DNA from: an uncultured Oscillatoriales cyanobacterium
Lineage (GTDB): Bacteria > Cyanobacteriota > Cyanobacteriia > Cyanobacteriales > Microcoleaceae
Direction of reading: 5' to 3'
Assembly (NCBI GenBank): GCA_903893625.1
Contig: CAITND010000034.1
Location: forward strand, 1-53,686
Length of the DNA: 53,686 nucleotides
The notes below the pieces were generated by a model. The model saw nothing but the letters and a program-made list of their open reading frames with translations. It searched no databases and was not told the DNA's origin. Positions 36,232 through 45,200 of this stretch are shown here, piece by piece. The translations under genes were made by a program, and so were the position numbers. How positions within the stretch are numbered: the first letter of the stretch is position 1; each line of letters begins with the position of its first letter.

Positions 36232-36248
36232 TGATTTAAGGAAATTAA

Positions 36249-36314
36249 AGAAACCCGGTTTCTAATCGTGATTTAGGATAAAATTAACATATATCCTTCA
36301 GAAACCCGGTTTCT
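36249..36314. repeat. two direct copies of AGAAACCCGGTTTCT
   Basis: The 15-mer lies at 36249-36263 and again at 36300-36314, in the same orientation, 36 nt apart, between zds and the SRPBCC gene. It belongs to the dispersed family seen at 12.7, 40.0 and 51.4 kb. Near self-complementarity lets each copy fold. Confidence 0.85.
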
Positions 36315-36335
36315 ATATTACACCGATTAAATACT

Positions 36336-36788
36336 ATGGCTGATTGGTTAGAACATAGTGTCCAAGTTGAAGTTCCGGTTCCCATTGATGTGTCGTGGAA
36401 TTTGTGGTCAGATTTGGAACAAATGCCCCGTTGGATGAAATGGATTGATTCCGTGAAAATTTTGGATGATAACCCTGATTTGTCTCGGTGGAAATTAGCA
36501 ACGGGGAATTTTGAATTTAGTTGGTTATCGCGGATTTTGAAACAAATTCCTAATCAAATTATTCAATGGGAATCAGTAGATGGTTTACCCAATCGGGGGG
36601 CAATTCGGTTTTATGATCGACATGGAAGTAGTATTGTTAAATTAACGATTTCTTATGCGATACCGGGAATTTTAGGACAACTGATGGATAATTTATTTTT
36701 GGGGGGGATAGTAGAGTCAACCATTCAAAAAGATTTAGAACGGTTTCGAGATTATGCCATCGAATCCTATAGTAGTTCTTTAAATTAA
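36336..36788 (+). CDS. SRPBCC family protein (polyketide cyclase/dehydrase-like)
   Basis: This 150-residue protein has the START-like fold pattern: HSVQVEVPVPIDVSWNLWSD at the N-terminus, WMKWIDSVKILDD, IIQWESVDGLPNRG and a long C-terminal helix (STIQKDLERFRDYA). Such folds bind hydrophobic ligands, so a carotenoid- or lipid-related role beside zds is plausible but unproven. No signal peptide is present. Confidence 0.8.
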   Translation: MADWLEHSVQVEVPVPIDVSWNLWSDLEQMPRWMKWIDSVKILDDNPDLSRWKLATGNFEFSWLSRILKQIPNQIIQWESVDGLPNRGAIRFYDRHGSSIVKLTISYAIPGILGQLMDNLFLGGIVESTIQKDLERFRDYAIESYSSSLN

Positions 36789-36877
36789 TATCCAATTATT
36801 AATGATTATACGAGAACTTATTATATCCAGAAAAGAAACAGGGTTTCTAGTTGAGAAACCCTATCTCTGTTTTTTAA

Positions 36878-37279
36878 TTAATCTTCAGATTTCTCGAAAT
36901 TTAACGCCGCAGAATTCATACAATAACGTTGTCCGGTGGGTTTAGGGCCATCATCAAAAACATGACCTAAATGGGCATCACAAGCTGCACAAATAACTTC
37001 AGTTCGACGCATGAAGAAACTGACATCACTTTTGCAACTAATATTATCTTCTTTGATAGGTTGCCAAAAACTCGGCCATCCAGTACCGGACTCAAATTTT
37101 GTCTCAGAAGTAAATAACTCCGTTCCACAACAAACGCATTTATAAATACCCTTTTCTTTATTATTATGGTATTTTCCTGTAAATGCGCGTTCTGTGCCTT
37201 TTTTGCGAGTTACAGAAAACTGTTCATCGGTTAATTGTTGTTTCCATTCTTGATCAGTTTTCTTGATTTTGTCTACCAT
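36878..37279 (-). CDS. msrB: peptide-methionine (R)-S-oxide reductase
   Basis: This 133-residue protein has the MsrB fold: KGTERAFTGKYHNNKEKGIY, abridged as ERAFTGKY, two CxxC zinc motifs (CVCCGTELF and CAACDAHLGHVF), and the catalytic Cys in RYCMNSAAL. SGTGWPSF contacts the sulfoxide. It repairs methionine-R-sulfoxide in oxidised proteins. An AGAGGT site precedes the ATG. It has no signal peptide, so it is cytosolic. Confidence 0.96.
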   Translation of the reverse strand: MVDKIKKTDQEWKQQLTDEQFSVTRKKGTERAFTGKYHNNKEKGIYKCVCCGTELFTSETKFESGTGWPSFWQPIKEDNISCKSDVSFFMRRTEVICAACDAHLGHVFDDGPKPTGQRYCMNSAALNFEKSED

Positions 37280-37339
37280 AAGACCTCTAGAAAAGTAAGC
37301 TGTTCCCTGTTCCGGTGTTCCCTACTATAAATATTAGGG

Positions 37340-37801
37340 TTAGTTACGAGTTAACCATTTTTGTGCATTCAACCGTCGAACAACTCCAAACACTAATAAA
37401 TCAAGGTTGATTTTTCGTTCATCCCCTAAAAAAGCTTCAATTGTAGAAGGTTGAATCCCATTTAAAGCACAGGTAAATAATTTCAGGGTACTGATATCTT
37501 CATTGGGAAAATAAACATTAAACTGCCGTTTTCCAGCTTGCCATTTACCGATAACTTGCCAACAATCTTGATTTACTCCTAACCCAGAAGGCAATTTTTC
37601 TTTAGCAAATTTGAGGTCTAAATCCTCAACCCCTTGACTATTTAATGCTTTTTGTAATGCGGGAATATAGTCCTGTTGGATAAACTCTGGGAATGGTTTA
37701 TCTTCTAAGGCGGGTGCTTTGGGTTTCTTCTCAGCAGCAGTTTTTTTTTCCTCTTTTTCAGGGGTGGCGGCTTCAGCCTTGGGTTTTGTTTCTTCAGACA
37801 T
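37340..37801 (-). CDS. DUF2996 family protein
   Basis: This 153-residue protein has a low-complexity Lys/Glu/Ala/Pro N-terminus (residues 1-32) and a conserved domain (about 36-150) with FPEFIQQDYIPALQKAL, QVIGKWQAGKRQFNVYF and WLTRN at the end, which matches DUF2996 of cyanobacteria and plastids. The role is not known to me. AGGAAG precedes the ATG. msrB lies 61 bp further on the same strand and could be co-transcribed. Confidence 0.8.
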   Translation of the reverse strand: MSEETKPKAEAATPEKEEKKTAAEKKPKAPALEDKPFPEFIQQDYIPALQKALNSQGVEDLDLKFAKEKLPSGLGVNQDCWQVIGKWQAGKRQFNVYFPNEDISTLKLFTCALNGIQPSTIEAFLGDERKINLDLLVFGVVRRLNAQKWLTRN

Positions 37802-37923
37802 AGAGACTTCCTTATTTTAATTTCAACAACAATTTACTGGAATATTTAAGCTATTTTAACTGATTATTGATTTCTGTGCAGGGGTGGGAAAACCCTACCC
37901 CTGAATTTATGACCCAACCCGCG

Positions 37924-38811
37924 TTAAATTTCGGCGGAGGCTCGTTCGATTAAACGACGGGCTAAGGTTTGAGTTCCCGTATGGGTATAATAGTTAGTGG
38001 TCATGTCCAAAAATGCGGCGACATAATCTAACTTATCATTGGTAATATCGACAAACCCTTGCAAATTTTTAACCACTTTTTCGGGGGTTAAATCATGTTG
38101 TTTAACAAAACCATCCATCCAACCCGTGACGGAACCAAAACTCTGTTGAATCAAGTTTAATTTCTCTGCGGAATTCTGACCCGGAATCACATCTTTAATT
38201 CGTTTAAAGCCTTCATTTTGTTCTAATTCTTTAGGTGTTAATCCTTGAATGGTTGATAACGCCGAACTAATAAAATCTGGCCCCAAAGGAATTAAACCAT
38301 CCAAACAAACTAAGGCTGTCATCCGCATTAAGGATTCTCCACTATAATCTCCTAATGCAGCTAAAAAGTCTCCAATACTATCCCCTGGAATTCCATTAAT
38401 TAAGCAAAATCCGACTAATTCTGTAACTAATTTCAGAGATAAATCAATCGCTTGGGCTTGATTTGGTTTGGGAGTTAATTGATTTAAAAATCCCAAAAAG
38501 CTAACACTTTCCCCAATTTTATTGGCTAAAGCGGCTGCTCCTAAAGCTGTTCCAGTGCTATCAATAGTTTGATATAACCACAATGCTTTTTGATAGCCCT
38601 CCTTTTTTTCATTATACAGCCATAACGCCCGTTCACTAATTTGTTGAATCAGGGCCGGATCATTTTCTCCCGTAACCGTGCGAACCGTATTTTCAAACCC
38701 AACTAAATTATTCCATTGACCGGGAATTACAAAGTCTAACCCGCGTAAAACCATGACGGTAACGCCGCCTGTCGGTAATTCATCAACTAATTGAGTAATC
38801 GATTTGCTCAC
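37924..38811 (-). CDS. conserved cyanobacterial hypothetical protein, largely helical
   Basis: About 295 residues, almost entirely helical, with alternating hydrophobic stretches but no clear transmembrane helix. AGGAG lies one base before the ATG at 38817 but seven before the GTG at 38811, so the GTG is the likely start (MSKSITQLVDELPTGG). Visible motifs are VMVLRGLDFVIPGQWNNL and TGTQTLARRLIERA. I recognise homologous-looking proteins in filamentous cyanobacteria but no function. Confidence 0.6.
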   Translation of the reverse strand: MSKSITQLVDELPTGGVTVMVLRGLDFVIPGQWNNLVGFENTVRTVTGENDPALIQQISERALWLYNEKKEGYQKALWLYQTIDSTGTALGAAALANKIGESVSFLGFLNQLTPKPNQAQAIDLSLKLVTELVGFCLINGIPGDSIGDFLAALGDYSGESLMRMTALVCLDGLIPLGPDFISSALSTIQGLTPKELEQNEGFKRIKDVIPGQNSAEKLNLIQQSFGSVTGWMDGFVKQHDLTPEKVVKNLQGFVDITNDKLDYVAAFLDMTTNYYTHTGTQTLARRLIERASAEI

Positions 38812-38871
38812 GATCATTCTCCTAAAAAACTATTGTTTAAAAAAAAGCTGATAATATCGTTAAATTCGATA

Positions 38872-39378
38872 TTATTTTAGCCTTGATAACCCATTCAAGT
38901 CAAATTTTCCAATCCATTCTTCTCGGTCATCAGCACCAAAGGATGCTAAACGAGATTGAACTTTAACTTGATAGCGGTTAGCGACTAAAATAGCAGTGGT
39001 ATTGGTGCCTTGAGTTACAGCCGGAAAGCCATCAATACTTTTGCTACTGCTTTTATATTTTGTAGCCGCGCTAGGATTATTGGCAAGATCATTAATCGAA
39101 AGCATTGCCACATTTTGTCCGCCTTCATTCAATTTTGCTTCAGCAAAACCTGTTTTTTCCTGAGCAAAAACAACTTTATACTCATCTTGACTTTTTGGGA
39201 AAAATTTATTAAAACTTCCCCCAGCAACAGGTTTCGCTGTGACAGCAGGTTTGGCGGGGTTACTAACAGATTGATTCCCTTGGGGAGGTGCAGAAGTTTT
39301 GCCCCCACAAGCGGATACAAATAACGACATTGCCAAAGTTAAGGCAATTAAAACTTTAGGAAATCGTTTTAAATTCAT
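38872..39378 (-). CDS. lipoprotein, function unknown
   Basis: This 168-residue protein has a signal peptide (KVLIALTLAMSLFVSAC) with a lipobox ending in Cys24, then a Pro/Ser/Lys-rich linker and a compact domain starting at about GGSFNKFFPKS, with FAQEKTGFAEAKL and REEWIGKFDL. It should be lipid-anchored facing the periplasm or lumen. I know no function. It lies 61 bp upstream, on the same strand, of the helical hypothetical gene. Confidence 0.8.
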   Translation of the reverse strand: MNLKRFPKVLIALTLAMSLFVSACGGKTSAPPQGNQSVSNPAKPAVTAKPVAGGSFNKFFPKSQDEYKVVFAQEKTGFAEAKLNEGGQNVAMLSINDLANNPSAATKYKSSSKSIDGFPAVTQGTNTTAILVANRYQVKVQSRLASFGADDREEWIGKFDLNGLSRLK

Positions 39379-39490
39379 ACGTTCAGTTAAACAGAAGGTA
39401 AAAATAACCCATTATTCCCTCAATCTTGAGGAAAATAACCGTTATTTTTCCTAGTATACGCTTTTTACACAAGGGGGGAAGCCAGAAGTT

Positions 39491-39910
39491 CTACAAGGTT
39501 GACTCCATAAAGGATTGAAGATATTTATACCATCGGACAGCGAGAGAAATTTCAGTGAAGGGGATTTGGACAATTTTAGCAGTATCTTTGAATCTAAATT
39601 CTAACGCGATCGCTTTTCCTTTCTCCGGGGGAATATTGGGGTCAATGGCTTGATTATCCACTAATAGCCCCAAAGATATCACATCATTGAGGGAAAAGGT
39701 TTGTAAATTAATTGGCCCTTTGCGAGTCGGTTTTCCCCAGGTTAAGTCCGTTTCCTTTAACCCCAAGACTGCATAAATATCATATTTGGCCTTATCAAAA
39801 TTTGTCGCCCAGACTTGATAGGCTTCAAGTTTTTGGTATTCATTCCAACCCGACCAAGCTAGACCAATAAACACCGCCAGCAGGGGAAGCCACAATAAAC
39901 CACGTTCCAT
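39491..39910 (-). CDS. membrane-anchored conserved hypothetical protein
   Basis: This 139-residue protein has one N-terminal transmembrane helix (LLWLPLLAVFIGLAWSGW) and an extracytoplasmic domain with VLGLKETDLTWGKPTRKGP and IALEFRFKDTAKIVQIPF. There is no Cys lipobox. No function is recognised. It is divergent from the subtilase gene, with a 150-bp gap that holds one AGAAACCCGGTTTCT repeat. Confidence 0.6.
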   Translation of the reverse strand: MERGLLWLPLLAVFIGLAWSGWNEYQKLEAYQVWATNFDKAKYDIYAVLGLKETDLTWGKPTRKGPINLQTFSLNDVISLGLLVDNQAIDPNIPPEKGKAIALEFRFKDTAKIVQIPFTEISLAVRWYKYLQSFMESTL

Positions 39911-40002
39911 CGTAATTTTAACTCCAGATAAATTTATTGTCTATGATCAACTATTTTCAGGATGATAGATAGAATAGAAACAAGACTGTATGTTCTGACC
40001 CA

Positions 40003-40017
40003 AGAAACCCGGTTTCT
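40003..40017. repeat. single AGAAACCCGGTTTCT repeat
   Basis: One copy of the dispersed 15-mer lies in the promoter gap upstream of the subtilase gene, 43 bp before its ATG. Unlike the other copies it has no partner nearby, so it might influence the promoter or leader. Confidence 0.8.
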
Positions 40018-40060
40018 CCGGTTTAGATGTTAACCTATTATCAACCTCAACCGTTGAAAA

Positions 40061-41896
40061 ATGATGAAAAAATTTTTCCTATTCTGCTTATTTTTAATTA
40101 GCTTAGGCTGGGCAATTTCTAACTTCTCTGGTCTTGCTAATCAAGGCAGTTATGACAGTATTGTACTCGATTTTAGAGAATCTTTAGGAGAACAAGAAAT
40201 TGCCAATCAAGTTCGGACAATAGCCGAAAAATATCAAATTGTTCCTTATCTCAATAGTGAATTTTCCCAAGCAGATAACGTTTATGTGGTTCGCGGAGAT
40301 GAAAAACTGCTCAAATCTCTGAAAAAATCTTGGGGAAAACAAACGGAATTTATTGAACCCAATTATATATATCGGGCTGATGAAATTCCGGGTAAAAATT
40401 CCCAAGCTGCGATTATTTATGATACTGCAAATACCATTCCCAATGATCCATTATACGGTCAACAATGGAATTTTCGCAGTATTAATTTAGAAGGGGCTTG
40501 GAGTGAAACCCAGGGAGAAGGAGTTACCGTTGCGGTTATTGATACTGGAGTCAGTCGGGTTCCTGATTTAGAACAAACCCAATTTGTTGAAGGTTACGAT
40601 TTTGTTAATGATAAAATTGAAGCCTTTGATGATAACGGACATGGAACCCATGTCGCCGGAACTATTGCCCAATCTACTAATAATAATTATGGCGTAACCG
40701 GAATTGCTTACAAAGCCAAAATTATGCCCTTAAAAGTATTAAGTGCGGGAGGCGGGGGCACGATTTCTGATATTGCGGAAGCGATTAAATTTGCAGCCGA
40801 TAATAACGCCGATGTAATTAATATGAGTTTAGGCGGTGGTGGCGAAAGTAATTTAATGCAAGAAGCCATTGATTATGCCTATGCTAAAGGAGTTGTAATT
40901 ATTGGGGCGGCTGGAAATTCAGGAGAAAATTGTGCCGGATATCCTGCCCGTTATCCTAAAGTTTTGGGTGTGGCGGCGTTAGATGCGGCGGGAAATAAAA
41001 CCCCCTATTCTAACTTTGGTGCCGGGGTTGATATTGCCGCCCCAGGAGGATTAATTGCCGGGGAAAATCAAGTCGGAGGTATCTTACAAAATACCATTGA
41101 CCCTTCAACGGGTGAGGCGGTTTTTGCAGCTTTTCAAGGTACAAGTATGGCGGCGCCGCACGTTGCGGGAGTAGCTGCATTAATTAAAGCTAGTGGAGTT
41201 ACTGAACCAAATCAAGTTATTAATATTCTCAAAGAATCTGCCCGCAAAGTTGCAGAAGACCCCTTAAATCATTTTGGAGCCGGGCATTTAGATGCCACAA
41301 ACGCCGTCCAAATGGCATTAAAAGGACAAATTACCTTCCGAGATTTCTTTCGTTGGTTGCGCGATAATGGCTATCTGAATCCTCGGTTTTGGGTTGATGG
41401 TGGCGCGGTGGCATTATTACCTAAATTAGCGATGGTTTTAGGTTCCTATTTATTAGCTTGGTTTCTGAGAAATTATTTTCCTTTTCAATGGGGTTTGCCA
41501 TTAACAGGAGGATTAATTGCTGGAAGTAGTGGTTTATTCTTTTTGCGAGGTTTCTATATCTTTGATTTACCCCAATGGCCGATGCGAATTATGGGCAGTT
41601 CTGTACCAGAATTAGGGGGTGCAATTCAAGGAAATGCGATGTTAAATCCAATTTTTGCCAGTGTACTGATTCCGGCAATTTTGGTGGTATTGTTTCTTGG
41701 GCATCCGCAATGGAAGTGGATTGCAATTGGGATGACAATAGGAACCGCGAGTTGTTTAGGAATTAATGCGATAGTGTCTTCTACTGTTTGGGGATTAGGA
41801 ACAGGTTGGGTTTCTCAACTGTTCCTAATTTTCAATGCTTTGTTATGTTTTGGTTTAGCTCGTTTAGCGATTAAAACTCAAGTAAAAACCGTATGA
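40061..41896 (+). CDS. subtilisin-like serine protease (S8) with C-terminal membrane domain
   Basis: This 611-residue protein has a signal peptide (residues 1-27), a prodomain to about 130, then an S8 domain (about 150-435) with the triad: Asp in VAVIDTGVS, His in DDNGHGTHVAGTI and Ser in FQGTSMAAPHVAG. The last 170 residues form about five hydrophobic helices (for example LAMVLGSYLLAWFL, SVLIPAILVVLFLG), unusual for a subtilase and tying it to the membrane. The protease should face the periplasm or exterior. A small gene overlaps its stop by 4 bp (ATGA). Confidence 0.93.
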   Translation: MMKKFFLFCLFLISLGWAISNFSGLANQGSYDSIVLDFRESLGEQEIANQVRTIAEKYQIVPYLNSEFSQADNVYVVRGDEKLLKSLKKSWGKQTEFIEPNYIYRADEIPGKNSQAAIIYDTANTIPNDPLYGQQWNFRSINLEGAWSETQGEGVTVAVIDTGVSRVPDLEQTQFVEGYDFVNDKIEAFDDNGHGTHVAGTIAQSTNNNYGVTGIAYKAKIMPLKVLSAGGGGTISDIAEAIKFAADNNADVINMSLGGGGESNLMQEAIDYAYAKGVVIIGAAGNSGENCAGYPARYPKVLGVAALDAAGNKTPYSNFGAGVDIAAPGGLIAGENQVGGILQNTIDPSTGEAVFAAFQGTSMAAPHVAGVAALIKASGVTEPNQVINILKESARKVAEDPLNHFGAGHLDATNAVQMALKGQITFRDFFRWLRDNGYLNPRFWVDGGAVALLPKLAMVLGSYLLAWFLRNYFPFQWGLPLTGGLIAGSSGLFFLRGFYIFDLPQWPMRIMGSSVPELGGAIQGNAMLNPIFASVLIPAILVVLFLGHPQWKWIAIGMTIGTASCLGINAIVSSTVWGLGTGWVSQLFLIFNALLCFGLARLAIKTQVKTV

Positions 41897-42111
41897 CTAT
41901 CACAGTAACAGGCACAATTGAACGCAAAGGATTTGGTTTTGGCACCTGGGCATTAGTCAGCGATAACAAAACCTACGAACTGCATAATCCTCCGTCTGAT
42001 TTGCAAAAAACAGGGTTAAAAGTAACAGTTCAAGGTCATATTAGAAATGATATTATGACCGTGGCAATGATTGGCCCCGTGTTAGAAATAGAATCCTTTG
42101 AAACCCTATAA
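41893..42111 (+). CDS. small beta-rich protein, possibly DUF5818/OB-like
   Basis: This 72-residue protein (TITVTGTIERKGFGFGTWAL, KTYELHNPPSDLQK, VTVQGHIRNDIMTVAMIGP) has alternating strands of an OB-like barrel. Its ATG overlaps the protease TGA, so its translation is coupled to the protease; it may bind or regulate it. It has no signal peptide, which argues against direct contact with an exported catalytic domain. The family call is tentative. Confidence 0.55.
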   Translation: MTITVTGTIERKGFGFGTWALVSDNKTYELHNPPSDLQKTGLKVTVQGHIRNDIMTVAMIGPVLEIESFETL

Positions 42112-42113
42112 TC

Positions 42114-42233
42114 AGTGATCAGTTACCAGTTATCAGTTATCAGTGTAGGAAACAACTGTTAACTAATGTTCCTAACTTTTAACTCTTAACTCTTAACTGA
42201 TAACTAATCACTGATGACTGATAACTGATTCGG
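42114..42233. repeat. tandem and inverted CAGTTATCAGT-type repeats
   Basis: Units like CAGTTACCAGTTATCAGTTATCAG, abridged as TTATCAGT runs, begin at 42114. Their inverse (ACTGATAACTAATCACTGATGACTGATAACTG, shown only as ACTGATAACT) occupies 42195-42228, with TTAACTCTTAACTCTTAACT between. The arms could form a long hairpin between the convergent genes. The right arm also forms the last codons of the LOV kinase gene. Confidence 0.75.
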
Positions 42234-45200
42234 GTGGATGTTCTTTTTGAGAAATAGGAATACAAATTTCAAACACGGTAAAATTGTCTTGATCTCGATA
42301 ACAGAGAATAGTTCCTCGATGCTGTTCTACAACTATTTTATAACTAATCGATAACCCTAACCCGGTTCCTTTTCCGACGGGTTTTGTGGTAAAAAATGGA
42401 TCAAAAAGTCGAGTTTTTACCTTATCTTCAATCCCAGGGCCATTATCTCGAATGATAATTCTGACTTGATCTAAAGGCGGAAATTTCCCTTTACTTTCCA
42501 TTAAATTAGGAGGAATGACATCCGTAGTAATTTTAATCAAACGGGGTTCAGGTTGATTGTCTAAGGCATCAATCGCATTACTAAGAATATTCATAAAAAC
42601 CTGATTTAACTGTCCTGCATAACACTCCACTTTGGGTAATTGACCATATTCCTTAATTAACTCAATTCCCTGAAAGGCTCCTTTGGGTTTTAACCGATTT
42701 TGTAAAATTAATAAGGTGCTATCAATCCCATCATGAATATTAACAGGCTTCATTTCCGCTTCATCTAATCGAGAGAAACTCCGCAAAGACACCACAATTT
42801 GACGAATCCGATCAGCCCCCATTTCCATCGAAGATAGAATTTTAGGTAAATCTTCAACTAAAAACTCTAATTCAATTTCTTGGGATTTTGCTTGAATTTC
42901 TGGATTCGGATTCGGATAAACTTGTTGATACAATTCCAATAATTCTAAAATATCTTGAGTATATTCTTTGGCATAGGTGAGATTCCCATAAATAAAATTA
43001 ACCGGATTATTAATTTCATGGGCAACTCCCGCCACCATTTGTCCTAAACTGGACATTTTTTCACTTTGAATTAACTGTGATTCCTTTTGCTTCAAATCCT
43101 GTAACGCTTCACTCAAATGAAACGCCTGGGTTTGAGCCGCCAACGCCGCCGCCCGGGTTTGGGCATATAATTCAGCTTGGTCAATGGCGATCGCTAACTG
43201 ATCCACCACCGCCCGTAAAAGCTCCATCTCACTCTCGCGCCAAGGTCGAAACACTTGATAATGATTACAAACCACCGCCCCCCGTTGACCAGAGCGAGTT
43301 TCTAAGGGTAATAGCAACAACGAAAAAATCCCCGCATCTTGGAAAAACCGACGGGTAGACTCATCCAAAATGGTCGTTGTTTGCATATTATCAACCTGAA
43401 TCGTCGCTGACATCCGAATTTTCTCAGCTAACAGAGGAATTTGTTCCGGGGGATAATCCTGCAAACCATTGGCTAAATGAGGATTTAAGGCTTCGTGGGT
43501 AACGGTAAAACTCGGTTGTTGATTCGGTTGAATATGCAAATACCAGAGAAAATGACATTGATCCACCTGTAACAAAGCTCGAATTTCATGCACCGCCGTC
43601 CCTAAAATCGTATCAATATCCAAAGAATCCCGAATTTGACTCGCCAACCGAAACAGTAACCCTTCCCGGCGACTTTGCAATTCTTCCCGCGCCTTCACCC
43701 GATCAATTCCCACCGCTAAGGCATTCGCCACCCATCCCAATACCCCTCGCGCTTCATCATTGAGGCTTTCTTGGCTACAAATGGCCATTAATCCCACTAA
43801 ACGGCCTTCCACTACCAACGGAAAATCAAAGGTACGATTTTTTAGAGATGCGAAAGGGTAGGGAATGGAACGGTTTAAGACATCGGTTTCTGTAATATTA
43901 CCTTCATGAACCGTTAACCCGGCGCTCGCTTGCAGATCTAATTGATTGTTTTGCAGATTCAATGTCCAAATTCCCACCCCCGCCACATCGGGATATTGGG
44001 AAATTGCTGCTGTACAACGGCTGAGAATCGTCGCAATTGACCCGCCATGTCCGAGGGCTGTTCCCACTTCCGCTTCCAACTGAGATAGCCGTGAACGTTC
44101 TAAGAGTAAGGTTTCAGCTTGTTTTCGTTCGGTAATATTGCGAGAAACCGCAATAATTTCATCAAGGGTTTCTGAATCCTGATTTCGCAAACCATGACAG
44201 CTACTTTCAAACCAAATATATTCCCCATTGCGACATCGAATCCGGTAACTCACGGTATAAATCTCCGGGCGATTTCGTAGTAGCAGATATTGTTGTTTGG
44301 CTGCTTCTAAATCATCGGGATGAATTAATTCATACAGTGATTGTCCCATCAAGGCTTCCGGTTCATATCCTAATAATTGCCGACTGGCTGGAGAAGCGTA
44401 TAAATAGGTGCCATCGGGGCTATGTCGGGAAATCAAATCTGTGGCATTATCAGCTAGAAGTCGATAACGGGCTTCACTTTCGCGTAAAGCGTCTTCTGAC
44501 TGTTTACGTTGGGTGATATCGGTTTGAATTCCAATAAAATGGGTTAAACGTCCTTCTCGGTCACGCACAGGAGAAATCGACAGTTCATTCCAGAAGTAAC
44601 TGCCATCTTTACGATAATTTTTGAGGGTGACGATACAATCCTGTCGTGTGACAAGAGCATGACGAATGCGAGCCAGTTCTGTTTTGTCAGTATCTTCACC
44701 TTGAAGAAACCGACAATTCCGGCCCAAAACTTCCTTCTGAGAATAGCCCGTTAATCGTTCAAAGGCTGGGTTACAGTAGATAATCGGACAATCGGCTTGA
44801 GTAAAATCGCTAATCACAATCCCACTAGGACTCGCCTTAATTGCCCGTTCTAAGAGTCCTAAACGCTCCTCAGACTGTCTGCGTTCTGTAATATCAATCC
44901 CCGTTGCAATCACATATTTGATCAAGCCATTAGCTTGATACAGGGCTGTATTTGACCAAGCTACCCAATGACGCTCGCCATCAGGCTTGATCCATTCGGT
45001 TTCCCAAGAGTTTGAATAGGAATAGGAGTTAGTCTGAAGTAAAGACTGTTGAGCTTTGATCGGTTTCGGAAGTTCGTCAAACTCAATCATGATCGGCTCT
45101 GAACAGGAGTTGCTACTATTTTCTGATCCAAATAGGTTTAATCCCAATTCAGCCAGGGTTTTTCCTTCGACTTCCTGAGCTAAATATCCGGTTAGTTCTT

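Noticed and set aside
42114-42233. Clustered short repeats near the LOV kinase as a CRISPR or origin
   Set aside because: Units are too short and overlapping, lack spacers and are typical intergenic junk repeats; no DnaA boxes were seen.
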